Position numbers and translations under genes: made by a program | Shown here: one piece after another, positions 1 to 8,316 of the stretch | Position numbering within the stretch: position 1 is the first letter of the stretch | How the letters are laid out: each line of letters begins with the position of its first letter | Notes under the pieces: model-generated | The model's input: the letters and a program-made list of their open reading frames with translations, nothing else | Told to the model about the DNA's origin: nothing | Database searches by the model: none | From: Parendozoicomonas callyspongiae | GTDB taxonomy: Bacteria > Pseudomonadota > Gammaproteobacteria > Pseudomonadales > Endozoicomonadaceae | Assembly: GCF_023502345.1 (NCBI RefSeq) | Contig: NZ_JAMFLX010000008.1 | Coordinates: forward strand, 1-64,000 | DNA length: 64,000 bases | Direction of reading: 5' to 3'

Positions 1-2
1 CG

Positions 3-203
3 CTTGAAAGCGTAGAGACTGCGAAACACTACATGGAAAAAACAGGCACAGCGACAGGACTCAGAGTCAAAGTCAGGGTCATCGACAAGCTTTACAAAGC
101 GGGACGCAAGTATGCAGCAGATTTTAAAGAGAAGATGGTCATTCAGTTCGACGAACTGCTTCCAAAATGGAACTATGTTGCCATTCCTGATGCTATTGGA
201 TAA
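3..203 (+). CDS. Transposase C-terminus, ISAzo13-like (partial at window edge)
   Basis: An open frame enters from the left edge and ends at TAA 201-203, leaving 66 residues. The fragment reads ..TGTATGLRVKV.. and then ..FDELLPKWNYVAIPDA.. This resembles the C-terminal tail of ISAzo13-family DDE transposases, which end in a TGL-x-V strand followed by a W-N-Y motif near the terminus. The family assignment rests on this short tail only. The stop lies 25 bp before the fold-back element at 229, so that element's end could be related to this insertion sequence. The catalytic core is outside the window, so integrity cannot be judged. Confidence 0.5.
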   Translation, partial: LESVETAKHYMEKTGTATGLRVKVRVIDKLYKAGRKYAADFKEKMVIQFDELLPKWNYVAIPDAIG

Positions 204-228
204 GCAGGGAAGTTATTTTTAGACAGTT

Positions 229-397
229 CCTAAGTACCCAGGCAGTTGCTTTCATATATTCTGACGGCCTCTTTTCCCGCCCTTGCGGCGTTACAACTTT
301 GGTCACGTAGCTATGGCTACGCTCTCGACGTTGTGCCTTGAAGGGTGAAAAAATCCACTCGCCATAACATATGAAAGAAACTGTCTGAGTACTTAGG
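229..397. repeat. 169-bp fold-back (MITE-like) palindromic element
   Basis: The left end CCTAAGTACCCAGGCAGTT is matched in inverted orientation by the right end (reverse complement CCTAAGTACTCAGACAGTTT). Both continue inward through a shared CTTTCATAT. The inversion runs imperfectly to the exact centre, where CGTAGC and GCTACG (306-321) enclose a TATG loop at about position 313, the midpoint of the element. A whole-length palindrome of this size without a coding frame is typical of a non-autonomous MITE or fold-back element. No clear target-site duplication was seen. The end sequence recurs at 4571-4589. Confidence 0.7.
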
Positions 398-712
398 CAT
401 CTCATGCGGAAAGAGTCCAGGATTGGCAATAAGAACAAATACAAACCCTGCAATATTAAGTAGGAAATGGATGAATTTAGAATGCCGACATGGTCGGCTA
501 TCAATCGCCTGATTTCGACCTGTTCAATTAATATTCGATCGTAAAAAATGTTCCGTTCAATGTCCCCCTCTTTTATGACCTGAGACAGCTATCTATCAAT
601 TTGGAATCCGTATTATTCCTGCTGTATCACTCAATCGCCCCCCCCGAAATAATGATAAGTAGCTCGCTTTCCAGGGGGGATTTTTCGGATTGTCGCACAG
701 TTGGAGTTTTTT
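398..712. other. Intergenic upstream of the secreted nuclease
   Basis: AT-rich sequence with a run of C (637-644) and no convincing gene. It must contain the promoter of the nuclease gene, but I cannot point to a clear -35/-10 pair. A Shine-Dalgarno-like TTGGAG lies at 701-706, just before the GTG at 713. Confidence 0.4.
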
Positions 713-3301
713 GTGCCGAATAAAACCACACACACAATTGCGCTGAGTGCGCTGGCGGTCGCTGTTATGGCAGCCACGCCAATGGCTTCTGCAGAATTGA
801 TTTTTAGCGAATATGTTGAAGGTTCTGGGAATGATAACAAGGCTTTTGAGATATATAATAACGGTAGTTCAAACATTCAACTATCAGACTACAAAATAGT
901 TAAATTCACTGATGGTGATCAGAGCAAAGGTTATGCTCTTGAATTTACTGGCGCTGATGGGCTTTTGGCTCCAGAAGAAACTTTTGTAGTCGCTGTCAGC
1001 AACAAGGTTGATGGAGTATATCCAAGCAAGATACATCAGGTTGCAAACTTTAATGGTGATGATTCATTGCAGATTCAGCGCTTGAATGGAACTGTTGTTG
1101 ATACACTTGGTGAGTTCGGTGATGTGGACTTTGGGAAAGATAAGGTGCTTTCCCGTAAAACTACCGGTCTTGTTGCATCAACTGCATTTCGGTCTGATCA
1201 ATGGGATGCAAAGAGTAAAACAAGTGTTTTCGGTTTTGGGTTCAAGCCCGGTGAAGAGTATGTAATTCCTCCATTTGTATCATGTGTAGATGCTGATCGC
1301 AGGATTTCATCTGTTCAGGGAACTGGGAATATTGCTGTTGAAAAGAGATATGTGCAGTTAAAAGGTGTTGTTACGCGTACTCTCTACAAGCAGTACTTTA
1401 TTGAGCAGGAGCGTACTTCTGCTGATTCCGAAGGTGCTTCCGTTGCAATCCGGGTTTACGATTCAGTAAATAAACCCGAAGTTGGTGACGAGGTCACTGT
1501 TCAGGGTTGGGTTGTAGAATATTCAGATGTTACACAGCTGAAAGACATTAAAAGCGGAAAGTTCCTTAAGTGCAGCTCTGGCCAGTCAGTGCCGCAAACA
1601 TCGATTAGCATGCCAGAAAATGGAAATTATGAGCCGTATGAGAGCATGAATGTTGTACTTTCACCCATGACAGGTGATGGCAATAGTGATGGTGTGAGCG
1701 ACGATGGTTTTTATGTTTCCGATGTGTATGGTGTAAATAGATATGCCGACCTTGTTGTTTCCAGTGGCGGAAATTTGATTAAACCGACCAATAAATATCC
1801 AGCTGCTAGCGCTGAAGCAAAAGAACAACAGGAAAAGAATAATAAGAATAAGATAGTGATTGATGATGGAGACTCCAGATCGTATCTATCAAAAGTTAAT
1901 TATCTTCCAGATCTTGATTTCAATAATCCTGTGAGAGTTGGTGATCGTATTGATTCAGGGATGCAGGGTATTATAAGTCAAGGCTTTGGTAGTTATCGCT
2001 TGGTGCCTGCAGGTAAAATTACTCTAGACTCTAGTTCTAATCCGAGGGTCGCAAATCCAGCATCCCCTGCTGCGGGTATCTTGCGTGTAGCTAGTTTTAA
2101 TGTATTAAACTATTTCAATGGTTTCCGCAATGGTGATGGAACCATTGATTGGGCAAAGTCCGATAAGGGGAATTCTCGTGGAGCGAATACTGCCGCCGAA
2201 TTTGGTCGTCAAAGTTCTAAAATTGCAGTTGCAATGGCTCGAATGGAAGCCGATATCGTCGGTGTTCTAGAGATGGAGAATGATGGCTGGGGTGAGTATA
2301 GCGCCATTCAGAATCTGGTTAACCAGTTGAATGCCTCTTCTGATAAACCTCAAGGGAAGAACTATGACTTCGTTCGCTCGTCCGATCAGTTTATTGGCAA
2401 TGACGTAATTAAAGTATCTATTATCTATGATAAAAATTCAGTTGAAACTGTAGGGCAGCCTACTATTTTGAAGGCGTATCCCTTTGATGAGGTAACTGGT
2501 AAGCACCGCCCCCCAATGGTTCAAACCTTTAAGCAAAAAAACACAGACAAAGAGCTGACTGTAGTTATTAATCATTTTAAGTCAAAAGGGTCTGACTGCG
2601 ATGATTTGGCTGATAAGGAAGATACTTTCGGTCAAGGGAATTGTAATCGCCAGCGCGTTTCAGCTGCAGAAACTCTAGGTAAATTTTTGCAAGCTAATCA
2701 TGTTAACAAAGATGTATTGTTGATAGGAGATTTGAACGCCTATGCGAAGGAGGATCCAGTTCTGGTTTTAACAAGAGATGATACTGGGCGGACTATTGAA
2801 AAATCTGTGAGAGCATCAGACGGAACATATGCTGTTGAAACGACAGACTACCACCTTGGCTATTCTAATTTAGGCGGCAATAATCCCGTATCTTATGTTT
2901 ACAAAAGTGAGTCTGGAGCTCTTGATCACGCTTTGGCCAGTCCATCGTTAAAAGCTAAGGTTGAGCAAGTGTCTGACTGGGCTATTAACTCCCGTGAATT
3001 GCCTGGAATGGATTATAACGATGAATTTTATCGTGACTATAAGGGCAAGGAACCAACGGAATACAAAGCAAGTGCTTCTGGGCAGCAGGATGAGTGGTTT
3101 GATAAATATGTTACTCAGGGTGAATCTTCACCATTTCGCTCGTCAGACCATGATCCAGTGTTGATTGATCTGGATCTGACCAAAACTGAACCAGGTGAAG
3201 AAGGTGTAAATAGTGGCGATGGCGGCGGCAGCTTCGGTTTCCCAATGCTGAGCCTGGGGCTGTTGTCTCTGTTGGGCTTGCGCCGCCGCAAAATGAGTTA
3301 A
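713..3301 (+). CDS. Secreted ExeM/NucH-type endonuclease with GlyGly-CTERM tail
   Basis: Predicted extracellular DNase of the ExeM/NucH type, about 862 aa. GTG 713 is preferred over TTG 701 because TTGGAG (701-706) then becomes its ribosome binding site. The N-terminus is a signal peptide ending ..PMASA. A lamin-tail-like domain follows (about residues 30-145, ..LIFSEYVEGSGNDNKAFEIY), then an OB-fold-like region (about 190-330). The endonuclease/exonuclease/phosphatase domain begins near 457 (RVASFNVLNYF) and carries VLEMEN, INHFKSKG, GDLNAY and SSDHDP metal and catalytic motifs. The C-terminus has a Gly/Ser linker, a hydrophobic helix and an RRRK tail, the GlyGly-CTERM signal processed by rhombosortase at the cell surface. 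Likely roles are nutrient scavenging or degradation of extracellular DNA. The gene is visibly more AT-rich than the housekeeping genes to its right and sits between mobile elements, so horizontal acquisition is plausible. Confidence 0.88.
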   Translation: MPNKTTHTIALSALAVAVMAATPMASAELIFSEYVEGSGNDNKAFEIYNNGSSNIQLSDYKIVKFTDGDQSKGYALEFTGADGLLAPEETFVVAVSNKVDGVYPSKIHQVANFNGDDSLQIQRLNGTVVDTLGEFGDVDFGKDKVLSRKTTGLVASTAFRSDQWDAKSKTSVFGFGFKPGEEYVIPPFVSCVDADRRISSVQGTGNIAVEKRYVQLKGVVTRTLYKQYFIEQERTSADSEGASVAIRVYDSVNKPEVGDEVTVQGWVVEYSDVTQLKDIKSGKFLKCSSGQSVPQTSISMPENGNYEPYESMNVVLSPMTGDGNSDGVSDDGFYVSDVYGVNRYADLVVSSGGNLIKPTNKYPAASAEAKEQQEKNNKNKIVIDDGDSRSYLSKVNYLPDLDFNNPVRVGDRIDSGMQGIISQGFGSYRLVPAGKITLDSSSNPRVANPASPAAGILRVASFNVLNYFNGFRNGDGTIDWAKSDKGNSRGANTAAEFGRQSSKIAVAMARMEADIVGVLEMENDGWGEYSAIQNLVNQLNASSDKPQGKNYDFVRSSDQFIGNDVIKVSIIYDKNSVETVGQPTILKAYPFDEVTGKHRPPMVQTFKQKNTDKELTVVINHFKSKGSDCDDLADKEDTFGQGNCNRQRVSAAETLGKFLQANHVNKDVLLIGDLNAYAKEDPVLVLTRDDTGRTIEKSVRASDGTYAVETTDYHLGYSNLGGNNPVSYVYKSESGALDHALASPSLKAKVEQVSDWAINSRELPGMDYNDEFYRDYKGKEPTEYKASASGQQDEWFDKYVTQGESSPFRSSDHDPVLIDLDLTKTEPGEEGVNSGDGGGSFGFPMLSLGLLSLLGLRRRKMS

Positions 3302-4248
3302 CAGCAGCTAAACCACAGTAATACGGAACCGTTTATGCTGTGGTGTAAGAGGATGGTGGGAGCAATCCCGCCTCCTGCTTGATCAATTAAAATAACTAAC
3401 CCAGCTTTGATATTCAAATATGCGCCCACGGTGAAAGCAAGAAATTTTCGGCCCATACGGCTGGTCAGATGCCACATATCCCGACAGCCGCAATGCTCAA
3501 TGTCAAAATACTTCACCAACTGACCAATGGTTGTCTCGACTCTTCGCCGAATACGCATAATGAGCCTGACAAACCATTTGGGACGATCATCATCCATGTT
3601 TCGACGCAATGGTGTCTGCAAGTCGATACCTGCTGCTTGGCAATCACGTTTTAATTCAGGCCTTATATACCCTTTATCACCCAGGAGCAGTCCGGCTATG
3701 TCGTCCAAAAAATCATAGGCTGTGTCGCGTTCATCAACGTTGGCAGCTGTGAGTTGAAAAGCTGAGGGAATACCTCTTATGTCTACAACGACATGCCCCT
3801 GAAAGCCATAAAAATCCTTCTTCTTTGCAGCACAGTACCCGAACCACGCCTCACCTTTAAAGCAGCGACTTCTGGCCACTCGTGTTCTGATGCAGACCTC
3901 AATGGGGAAACCATCAATGATGTGGATATCGGAACGGTCAACCTTGAGGAGGTGCAACAGCTCTGCGTTCAGCAGCTGTTTAACCTTCCAGAGATTGGCA
4001 CCCTGGCGAACAAATTGTGAGCGATTAGGGAGAGAGGGAAAAAAGTGGAGCCACTCCCGATGAAAATACTTCCACATTGCTTTATCTTCATGGATGCCAA
4101 GCCATTCAGCGACAACTTCCATGGTGAGAACTTCACTGTCAGCAAGCTTGGGTGGTGTCCCACGCTTACGGATGGGTTCAGTGATGCAGGAGAAGTACAA
4201 ATCGTCGATCAGACAGAAGACACTGATGATAAACTCTTCGAGGGGCAT
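3298..4248 (-). CDS. IS982-family transposase
   Basis: DDE transposase of the IS982 family, about 316 aa from ATG 4248; a GTG three codons upstream at 4257 is an alternative. The N-terminus ..FCLIDDLY is typical of the family. Candidate catalytic residues are the first Asp in HIIDGFPIEVC, the second in LLGDKGYI and the Glu in RRVETTIGQL. The core ends near LNIKAGL; the last roughly 30 residues run over the hairpin pair at 3312-3386 and stop four bases inside the nuclease gene on the other strand. That tail may be read-through beyond the original insertion end rather than native sequence. The frame is otherwise intact, so the element may still be active. Confidence 0.85.
   Translation of the reverse strand: MPLEEFIISVFCLIDDLYFSCITEPIRKRGTPPKLADSEVLTMEVVAEWLGIHEDKAMWKYFHREWLHFFPSLPNRSQFVRQGANLWKVKQLLNAELLHLLKVDRSDIHIIDGFPIEVCIRTRVARSRCFKGEAWFGYCAAKKKDFYGFQGHVVVDIRGIPSAFQLTAANVDERDTAYDFLDDIAGLLLGDKGYIRPELKRDCQAAGIDLQTPLRRNMDDDRPKWFVRLIMRIRRRVETTIGQLVKYFDIEHCGCRDMWHLTSRMGRKFLAFTVGAYLNIKAGLVILIDQAGGGIAPTILLHHSINGSVLLWFSCC
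3312..3386 (+). other. Two consecutive hairpins, group II intron D5-D6-like
   Basis: Right after the nuclease stop, CCACAG (3313-3318) pairs with CTGTGG (about 3338-3343) around an inner imperfect stem. A second hairpin follows at once: AAG-AGGA-TGG-TGGGA, a GCAA tetraloop, then TCCC-GCC-TCCT-G-CTT, with an unpaired G in the 3' strand. The order and spacing match the 3' end of the group II intron-like sequence at 37807-37878. It could be a 5'-truncated intron remnant, the nuclease terminator (no T tract is visible) or the end of the adjacent IS. The transposase reading frame on the minus strand runs through it. Confidence 0.4.
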
Positions 4249-4297
4249 GGCCGTCACTGTCTGGTGTGTTATGGCAAATAGATATTAAACAGTGGTC
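3312..4297 (-). mobile_element. IS982-type insertion sequence, ends approximate
   Basis: The transposase gene plus short flanks gives an element of about 0.9-1 kb, the usual size for IS982. Terminal inverted repeats are not clear. One weak candidate pair is ACCACAGT at 3312 with ACCACTGT reading inward from 4296. Another is ACCCAGCTTTGATAT at 3399 with the same right end. No target duplication is obvious, so the boundaries are tentative. Confidence 0.4.
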
Positions 4298-4312
4298 ATG
4301 CCCCGTCAGGAC

Positions 4313-4555
4313 TTATAAAGAAAAGTCACACATCGCGTCTCTATAGTATTTTACAATGGCATTGGTTTGATTCGTCTTAATACTGGCCTGTTTACAATGA
4401 TTGTTAAGTAGCCCTGCAAGTTTGTCTTCAGAAAGGCCTGTGAGGGCATTGCAGTGGAACTTATGCAGTGGTGTCCATAGGGATTCTCCATGGTTAAGTA
4501 CATGGATATTCGTAATCGAATATCGAGCTCTCTGTATCCCTATGAATGCGGGCAA
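4313..4555 (-). CDS. Hypothetical ORF, possible gene remnant
   Basis: An 80-residue open frame starting at a TTG, with no recognisable ribosome binding site and no domain I recognise (..HKFHCNALTGLSEDKLAGLL..). The open frame extends a little further upstream without a start codon, which suits a fragment of a longer protein cut by the neighbouring mobile elements better than a functional small gene. It lies between the IS982 element and a copy of the fold-back end. Coding status is doubtful. Confidence 0.2.
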   Translation of the reverse strand: MPAFIGIQRARYSITNIHVLNHGESLWTPLHKFHCNALTGLSEDKLAGLLNNHCKQASIKTNQTNAIVKYYRDAMCDFSL

Positions 4556-4570
4556 GATGGCCCCAAAAAC

Positions 4571-4589
4571 AAACGTCCGAGTACTTAGG
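4571..4589 (-). repeat. Additional copy of the fold-back element end
   Basis: Read on the minus strand this is CCTAAGTACTCGGACGTTT. It nearly matches the right end of the 229-397 element (CCTAAGTACTCAGACAGTTT on the same reading). No palindrome follows, so only the terminal segment is present. Its orientation makes it the outward-facing mate of the left end at 229. Confidence 0.55.
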
Positions 4590-4735
4590 GATTGGAAAAA
4601 GAGACTCTGAGTTCAAGGTGGGTGGCAACTTTGTTTGCGAAACTAACACTATCAAAACTAGATAAACCTCAGGTTATGAGGCAACTGTTCCAAGTCTGCA
4701 AACCCTTAATGTCCTCCGTATGTATCTCGGTTAAG

Positions 4736-6469
4736 TTATGGGTTTATCGATTGATAGTTGTAGCTGTCTTGGGTTTTCGTTTTACATTTTTTTCTAACGT
4801 CTTTGAGTAAAGATAATAATTGAGTTGTAGAAACCTTATTTTTTGATTCTTGCTGATATTTAGTGCGCTGCAACTCATGCCATGCACTTGTCAGCTGGCT
4901 GCTCCTTATTTTCTCGATAATTATACTGGCCTGGTAAATATCCGGGTTTGAAAAGTGAATTTTTCCCCAGTGAATCAGAGCCATTTCTACAGCAGGCAAA
5001 TTATCAGTTGAGCACTGTTTAAGAAGGCTCTGGAAAGCTTCGTTTTCCGATACATCTCTGGTCTGAGTTGATGAAGCAAGTATCACCTGAGTTTTGCCAG
5101 CTAAGTCTTTTCGCCACCAGGCAAAGAGTGTAATCAACCACAACCCTCCGAGCAGGAAAGTCGCTATCTGCCAGTAAATTAACGACTGTTTATCGATGAT
5201 TTCTGATTGATTAACTGACTCGGGCTTGGTGGCAGGTGTTTCATTAAAGCTGGGTTGTGGCAGAGAAGGTGCGGGCTGGGTCTGCTCAATGGCTGATCCC
5301 GCTTTGATGTTAAGCTGTTGTCCCTCCAGTCGACTGACCTCAACCTGCCCAGTTTTGGTATTAAACCAAGTGATATCAATTGCCGGAACACTAAACCGTC
5401 CCCCACGAGTAGGCACTATGGCTGTGGATTCGCTACGCGTACCAAAAGCTCCGTGAACATCGCGCTTATCGTCCAGTGTTGGTTGATCGGGATAGCTGCG
5501 CATGCCGGAAATATTTAAAGCTGGCAGTGGTGGAATCTGGGCACTGTTACTGCCTCTTGCCATCACCATTACTGTACGGGTAATGGAATCACCAGCCTTA
5601 AGTTCATTCAGGCTCTCACTCCATGATTCTGAGATAGTGACTTCTTCTGCTGGCAGCCAGGGTTTATCGGATGGCCAGCTGGCCGGAACCGGGTTGACCT
5701 TAAGCTCCATTTCCGGTGATGTGATTCGGAATGGCTTGGTGCGGGTCATCCGCAGCAGACTGCGATTACCATAAGGGTCATCTTCAAGAATGGAACCGGT
5801 CAGTACTTGTCCGGGAATTTTCAGGGTTCCCGGACGTGTTGGCGTTACAACGTACTGACGGGTGATGATCTGGTATCGGATACCATCAATTATCCGTTCT
5901 TCATTCTGGTCTTCTCCCAGGATTTTAAAAATTGCCCCTTCGGTTTCCGGCGGTGTCAGGTTGGGGGAGTCGGCAAACTGGGCGCGGACGAAAATCTTCA
6001 GGGTCAGTATGGTTTCCTGGTTCTGCCAGACTTCATCTTTTCCGATGCTGGCACGCATAAACACCGGAGAACTGGCAGGAGCACCTTGAGTGGAAGAACC
6101 TTTCCTCACCTCAATCGTGATTGGGTTACTGGTATCACCATTATGTTTCAGGCTGGGAATCGTCACTGCCCCAACACGCTTTGGCAGCAGGGCAATATCC
6201 CACTCCACCCAGGACTCACTGCGGCCATTGATCATACGGATCTGGCTGCTCTGGCGAGAGTTAAGGATATTAAAGTCCTTCTCCAGAGGGGAAAGATCAG
6301 GTGAACCGCTGAAGGTCTGGCCATCACTGCGCAGGGTGTAATTCACCACTTCGCCATCGGTAATGACATTACGATCAATGGTTGCACTTAAATCAGCAAA
6401 TACCAGGGAACTGAACAGGGCCAGCAACGGTGTAAGTTGTAAAAAAATGCTTTTGATGGGTTTTACCAT
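4736..6469 (-). CDS. batD: BatD family protein
   Basis: 577-aa BatD (oxygen-tolerance/aerotolerance) protein, the last gene of the Bat operon. A signal peptide (..LLALFSSLVFA) is followed by the beta-rich BatD region starting DLSATIDRNVITDGEVVNY. A single transmembrane helix lies near residue 430-450 (LIYWQIATFLLGGLWLITLF), with a cytoplasmic tail after it. Topology is therefore mostly periplasmic. It overlaps the 3' end of the upstream VWA/TPR gene by 7 bp, so the two are probably translationally coupled. Family members act with MoxR ATPases and VWA proteins at the membrane, probably in envelope stress or complex assembly, but the biochemical function is not established. Confidence 0.85.
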   Translation of the reverse strand: MVKPIKSIFLQLTPLLALFSSLVFADLSATIDRNVITDGEVVNYTLRSDGQTFSGSPDLSPLEKDFNILNSRQSSQIRMINGRSESWVEWDIALLPKRVGAVTIPSLKHNGDTSNPITIEVRKGSSTQGAPASSPVFMRASIGKDEVWQNQETILTLKIFVRAQFADSPNLTPPETEGAIFKILGEDQNEERIIDGIRYQIITRQYVVTPTRPGTLKIPGQVLTGSILEDDPYGNRSLLRMTRTKPFRITSPEMELKVNPVPASWPSDKPWLPAEEVTISESWSESLNELKAGDSITRTVMVMARGSNSAQIPPLPALNISGMRSYPDQPTLDDKRDVHGAFGTRSESTAIVPTRGGRFSVPAIDITWFNTKTGQVEVSRLEGQQLNIKAGSAIEQTQPAPSLPQPSFNETPATKPESVNQSEIIDKQSLIYWQIATFLLGGLWLITLFAWWRKDLAGKTQVILASSTQTRDVSENEAFQSLLKQCSTDNLPAVEMALIHWGKIHFSNPDIYQASIIIEKIRSSQLTSAWHELQRTKYQQESKNKVSTTQLLSLLKDVRKKCKTKTQDSYNYQSINP

Positions 6470-8316
6470 GTCTTTTCTCCCTGCTGCACAGGTGCCCGTT
6501 GCTGTTGTTGCTGTTCAAACTTGCGACGCAGCAGGCCTCCGGGATCATCCGGGATACGTCTAAGCCAAGCGTTAGTATCAGCGCTGTCCTGACTGCTTTC
6601 TTCGTTTTGAGTTTCCATGGGAGAGCTGTACTGCTCCTGGTTCTCTTCCTGCTCTTGCTCAGCTTGATTTTGTTGCTGAGGGTTGTCTTTGTCCTGCTGA
6701 TCATTAGCAGAATCATTGTTCTGGCTTGAAGACTGATCCTTCTTGTTTTGTTCCTCTTTAGAAGAGTTATCCTGATTTTGATCGTCTTGATCAGAGTTCT
6801 GGTTGTCGTCTTTGTTCTGACCTTGATTCTGATCATTATTGCTCTGGTCAGAATCCTGTTGTGGTTGGTTATTGTCCTGTTTCTGATTTTCGGAATTATC
6901 CTGATTCTGGTTTTGCTGATTTTGATTCTTCTGCTCTTGCTGTTGCTGCTGTTTCAGAAGATCTTCAACAATCTTACGGTTTCCCTTTGCAGCTGCAAAA
7001 TCAGGTTTACCTGCTAAAGCCTTATCATAAGCCTTGAGTGCTTTTTCCAGCTCGCCACCACGGGCCAGGGCATTGCCCTGATTGTAATAATTCTCGGGTG
7101 TGTCCTGCTCTCCAAACAATTTTGCAGCTTCACTGAAGTCACCGCTACGATCGAGCGCTTCGGCTTTCCAGACCGGGTTTTCAAAGATCTCAGTAGCTTT
7201 TTTGGGATCTTCTTCGATAAGCTTCATGGCTGTCTGGTCACGGGTTTGCCAGAGATCATTCCACTCAAAGGCATAACTGTTCTGTGGCGGAAGAGCAAAA
7301 CAGAGAATAAACAGTGAAAATAGCCAGCCACGACGGAATGCCAGTGCTGCAAAGGGGAGAATCAACAGTGCCAGCCAGCGCCCTTCGTCGTGCCAGCTGT
7401 CCCAGGTGCGATCAACCCGAACGGTTTCGTCGGTGACAGAAGCCTTTGGCAGCAGCGAGTTTATATCGCTGTTATCAAGGCTAAGGTCACGGTACAGGCC
7501 ACCATTCTGGGCAGCTGCATTCTGCAGAGCACTGCGATCCAGCTGGGCCATCACAATGGCGCCGTCACGATTCCTGATAAAACCACCACTTTCTGCAGGA
7601 ATCGGTGCACCCGCTTCTGTGCCTATCCCCAGGATGGAAAGTGTATCGCCGGTTCCCGCAAGCTCGCCGTTGATTGCCTTAGCCTGACTGGAAGTGATTT
7701 CATCAGTCAGCATAAGAATTTCACCCGCCTGCCCAGCACCCTGACGCAAAAGTTCAACCGCCTGGGCAATAGCTTTCTCGGGATGGCTGCCAGCTATCGG
7801 CATAATATTGGGATGCAGGGAACGAACAAGATTAACAAGGGTGGCATTGTCATCTGTCAGTGGGGCGACAATATGGCTGCTGCCGGCAAAGGTGATCAGG
7901 CCGGTCAGGCCATCCTGCCGCAGTCTTAAAATATCCGTCAATTTCTGCTTTGCTCGGGTAAGCCGGTTTGGGCTGGGATCGGCAGCCAGCATGGACTGGG
8001 ACAGATCAACAACCAGAACCAGCGGAGACCGGCTTTTTTCAACCGGTGTACTGATCTGGCGCCAGGCTGGACCGGAAAGAGCAATCACTGTAATCAGTCC
8101 AGCGATTAATGTCAGCAAGGCCGGTAAACGGCTGAAAGGCTGGTCATCATTTTCTACAAGGTGAGAAAGCAGATGCGCAGGAATAATTTTCTGCCACTTA
8201 CCTGATTGCTGTCTCTGCTGCCACAGTTTCCAGATCAGCAGAAAAACGGGAATAGCACCCAGTAACCACCAGGGGCGCAGTAGATGAAAGTTTGAAAATA
8301 TTGAGGCTATATCCAT
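6463..8316 (-). CDS. BatB/BatC fusion: VWA domain plus TPR and Q/N-rich tail
   Basis: 617 aa from ATG 8316. An upstream ATG exists, but this start has an ideal AGGAGGAG and overlaps the batA stop as TGATG. N-terminal transmembrane segments (WWLLGAIPVFLLIW; LPALLTLIAGLITVIALSG) precede a von Willebrand A domain with the MIDAS motif DLSQSM near residue 110. Another membrane helix pair lies around 325-355. A TPR-like region follows (..YYNQGNALARGGELEKALKAYDKAL). Residues about 455-559 are a low-complexity tract made almost only of Q, N, D, E, S and K, as in BatC-type proteins. The protein probably binds partners through VWA and TPR and works with MoxR, BatA and BatD. Confidence 0.85.
   Translation of the reverse strand: MDIASIFSNFHLLRPWWLLGAIPVFLLIWKLWQQRQQSGKWQKIIPAHLLSHLVENDDQPFSRLPALLTLIAGLITVIALSGPAWRQISTPVEKSRSPLVLVVDLSQSMLAADPSPNRLTRAKQKLTDILRLRQDGLTGLITFAGSSHIVAPLTDDNATLVNLVRSLHPNIMPIAGSHPEKAIAQAVELLRQGAGQAGEILMLTDEITSSQAKAINGELAGTGDTLSILGIGTEAGAPIPAESGGFIRNRDGAIVMAQLDRSALQNAAAQNGGLYRDLSLDNSDINSLLPKASVTDETVRVDRTWDSWHDEGRWLALLILPFAALAFRRGWLFSLFILCFALPPQNSYAFEWNDLWQTRDQTAMKLIEEDPKKATEIFENPVWKAEALDRSGDFSEAAKLFGEQDTPENYYNQGNALARGGELEKALKAYDKALAGKPDFAAAKGNRKIVEDLLKQQQQQEQKNQNQQNQNQDNSENQKQDNNQPQQDSDQSNNDQNQGQNKDDNQNSDQDDQNQDNSSKEEQNKKDQSSSQNNDSANDQQDKDNPQQQNQAEQEQEENQEQYSSPMETQNEESSQDSADTNAWLRRIPDDPGGLLRRKFEQQQQQRAPVQQGEKTW

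Noticed and set aside
6630-6960. Possible CRISPR-like or tandem DNA repeat in the CAG/TTG-rich stretch
   Set aside because: The repetitiveness comes from codons of a Q/N/D/E low-complexity protein tract; there is no fixed repeat unit or spacer pattern.
6748-7017. Plus-strand ORF of very hydrophobic Leu/Ile/Val-rich sequence
   Set aside because: It is the antisense shadow of the Q/N/D-rich tract of the BatB/C fusion; complementing CAG/AAC/GAT codons gives Leu/Val/Ile in that frame. No SD or start context.
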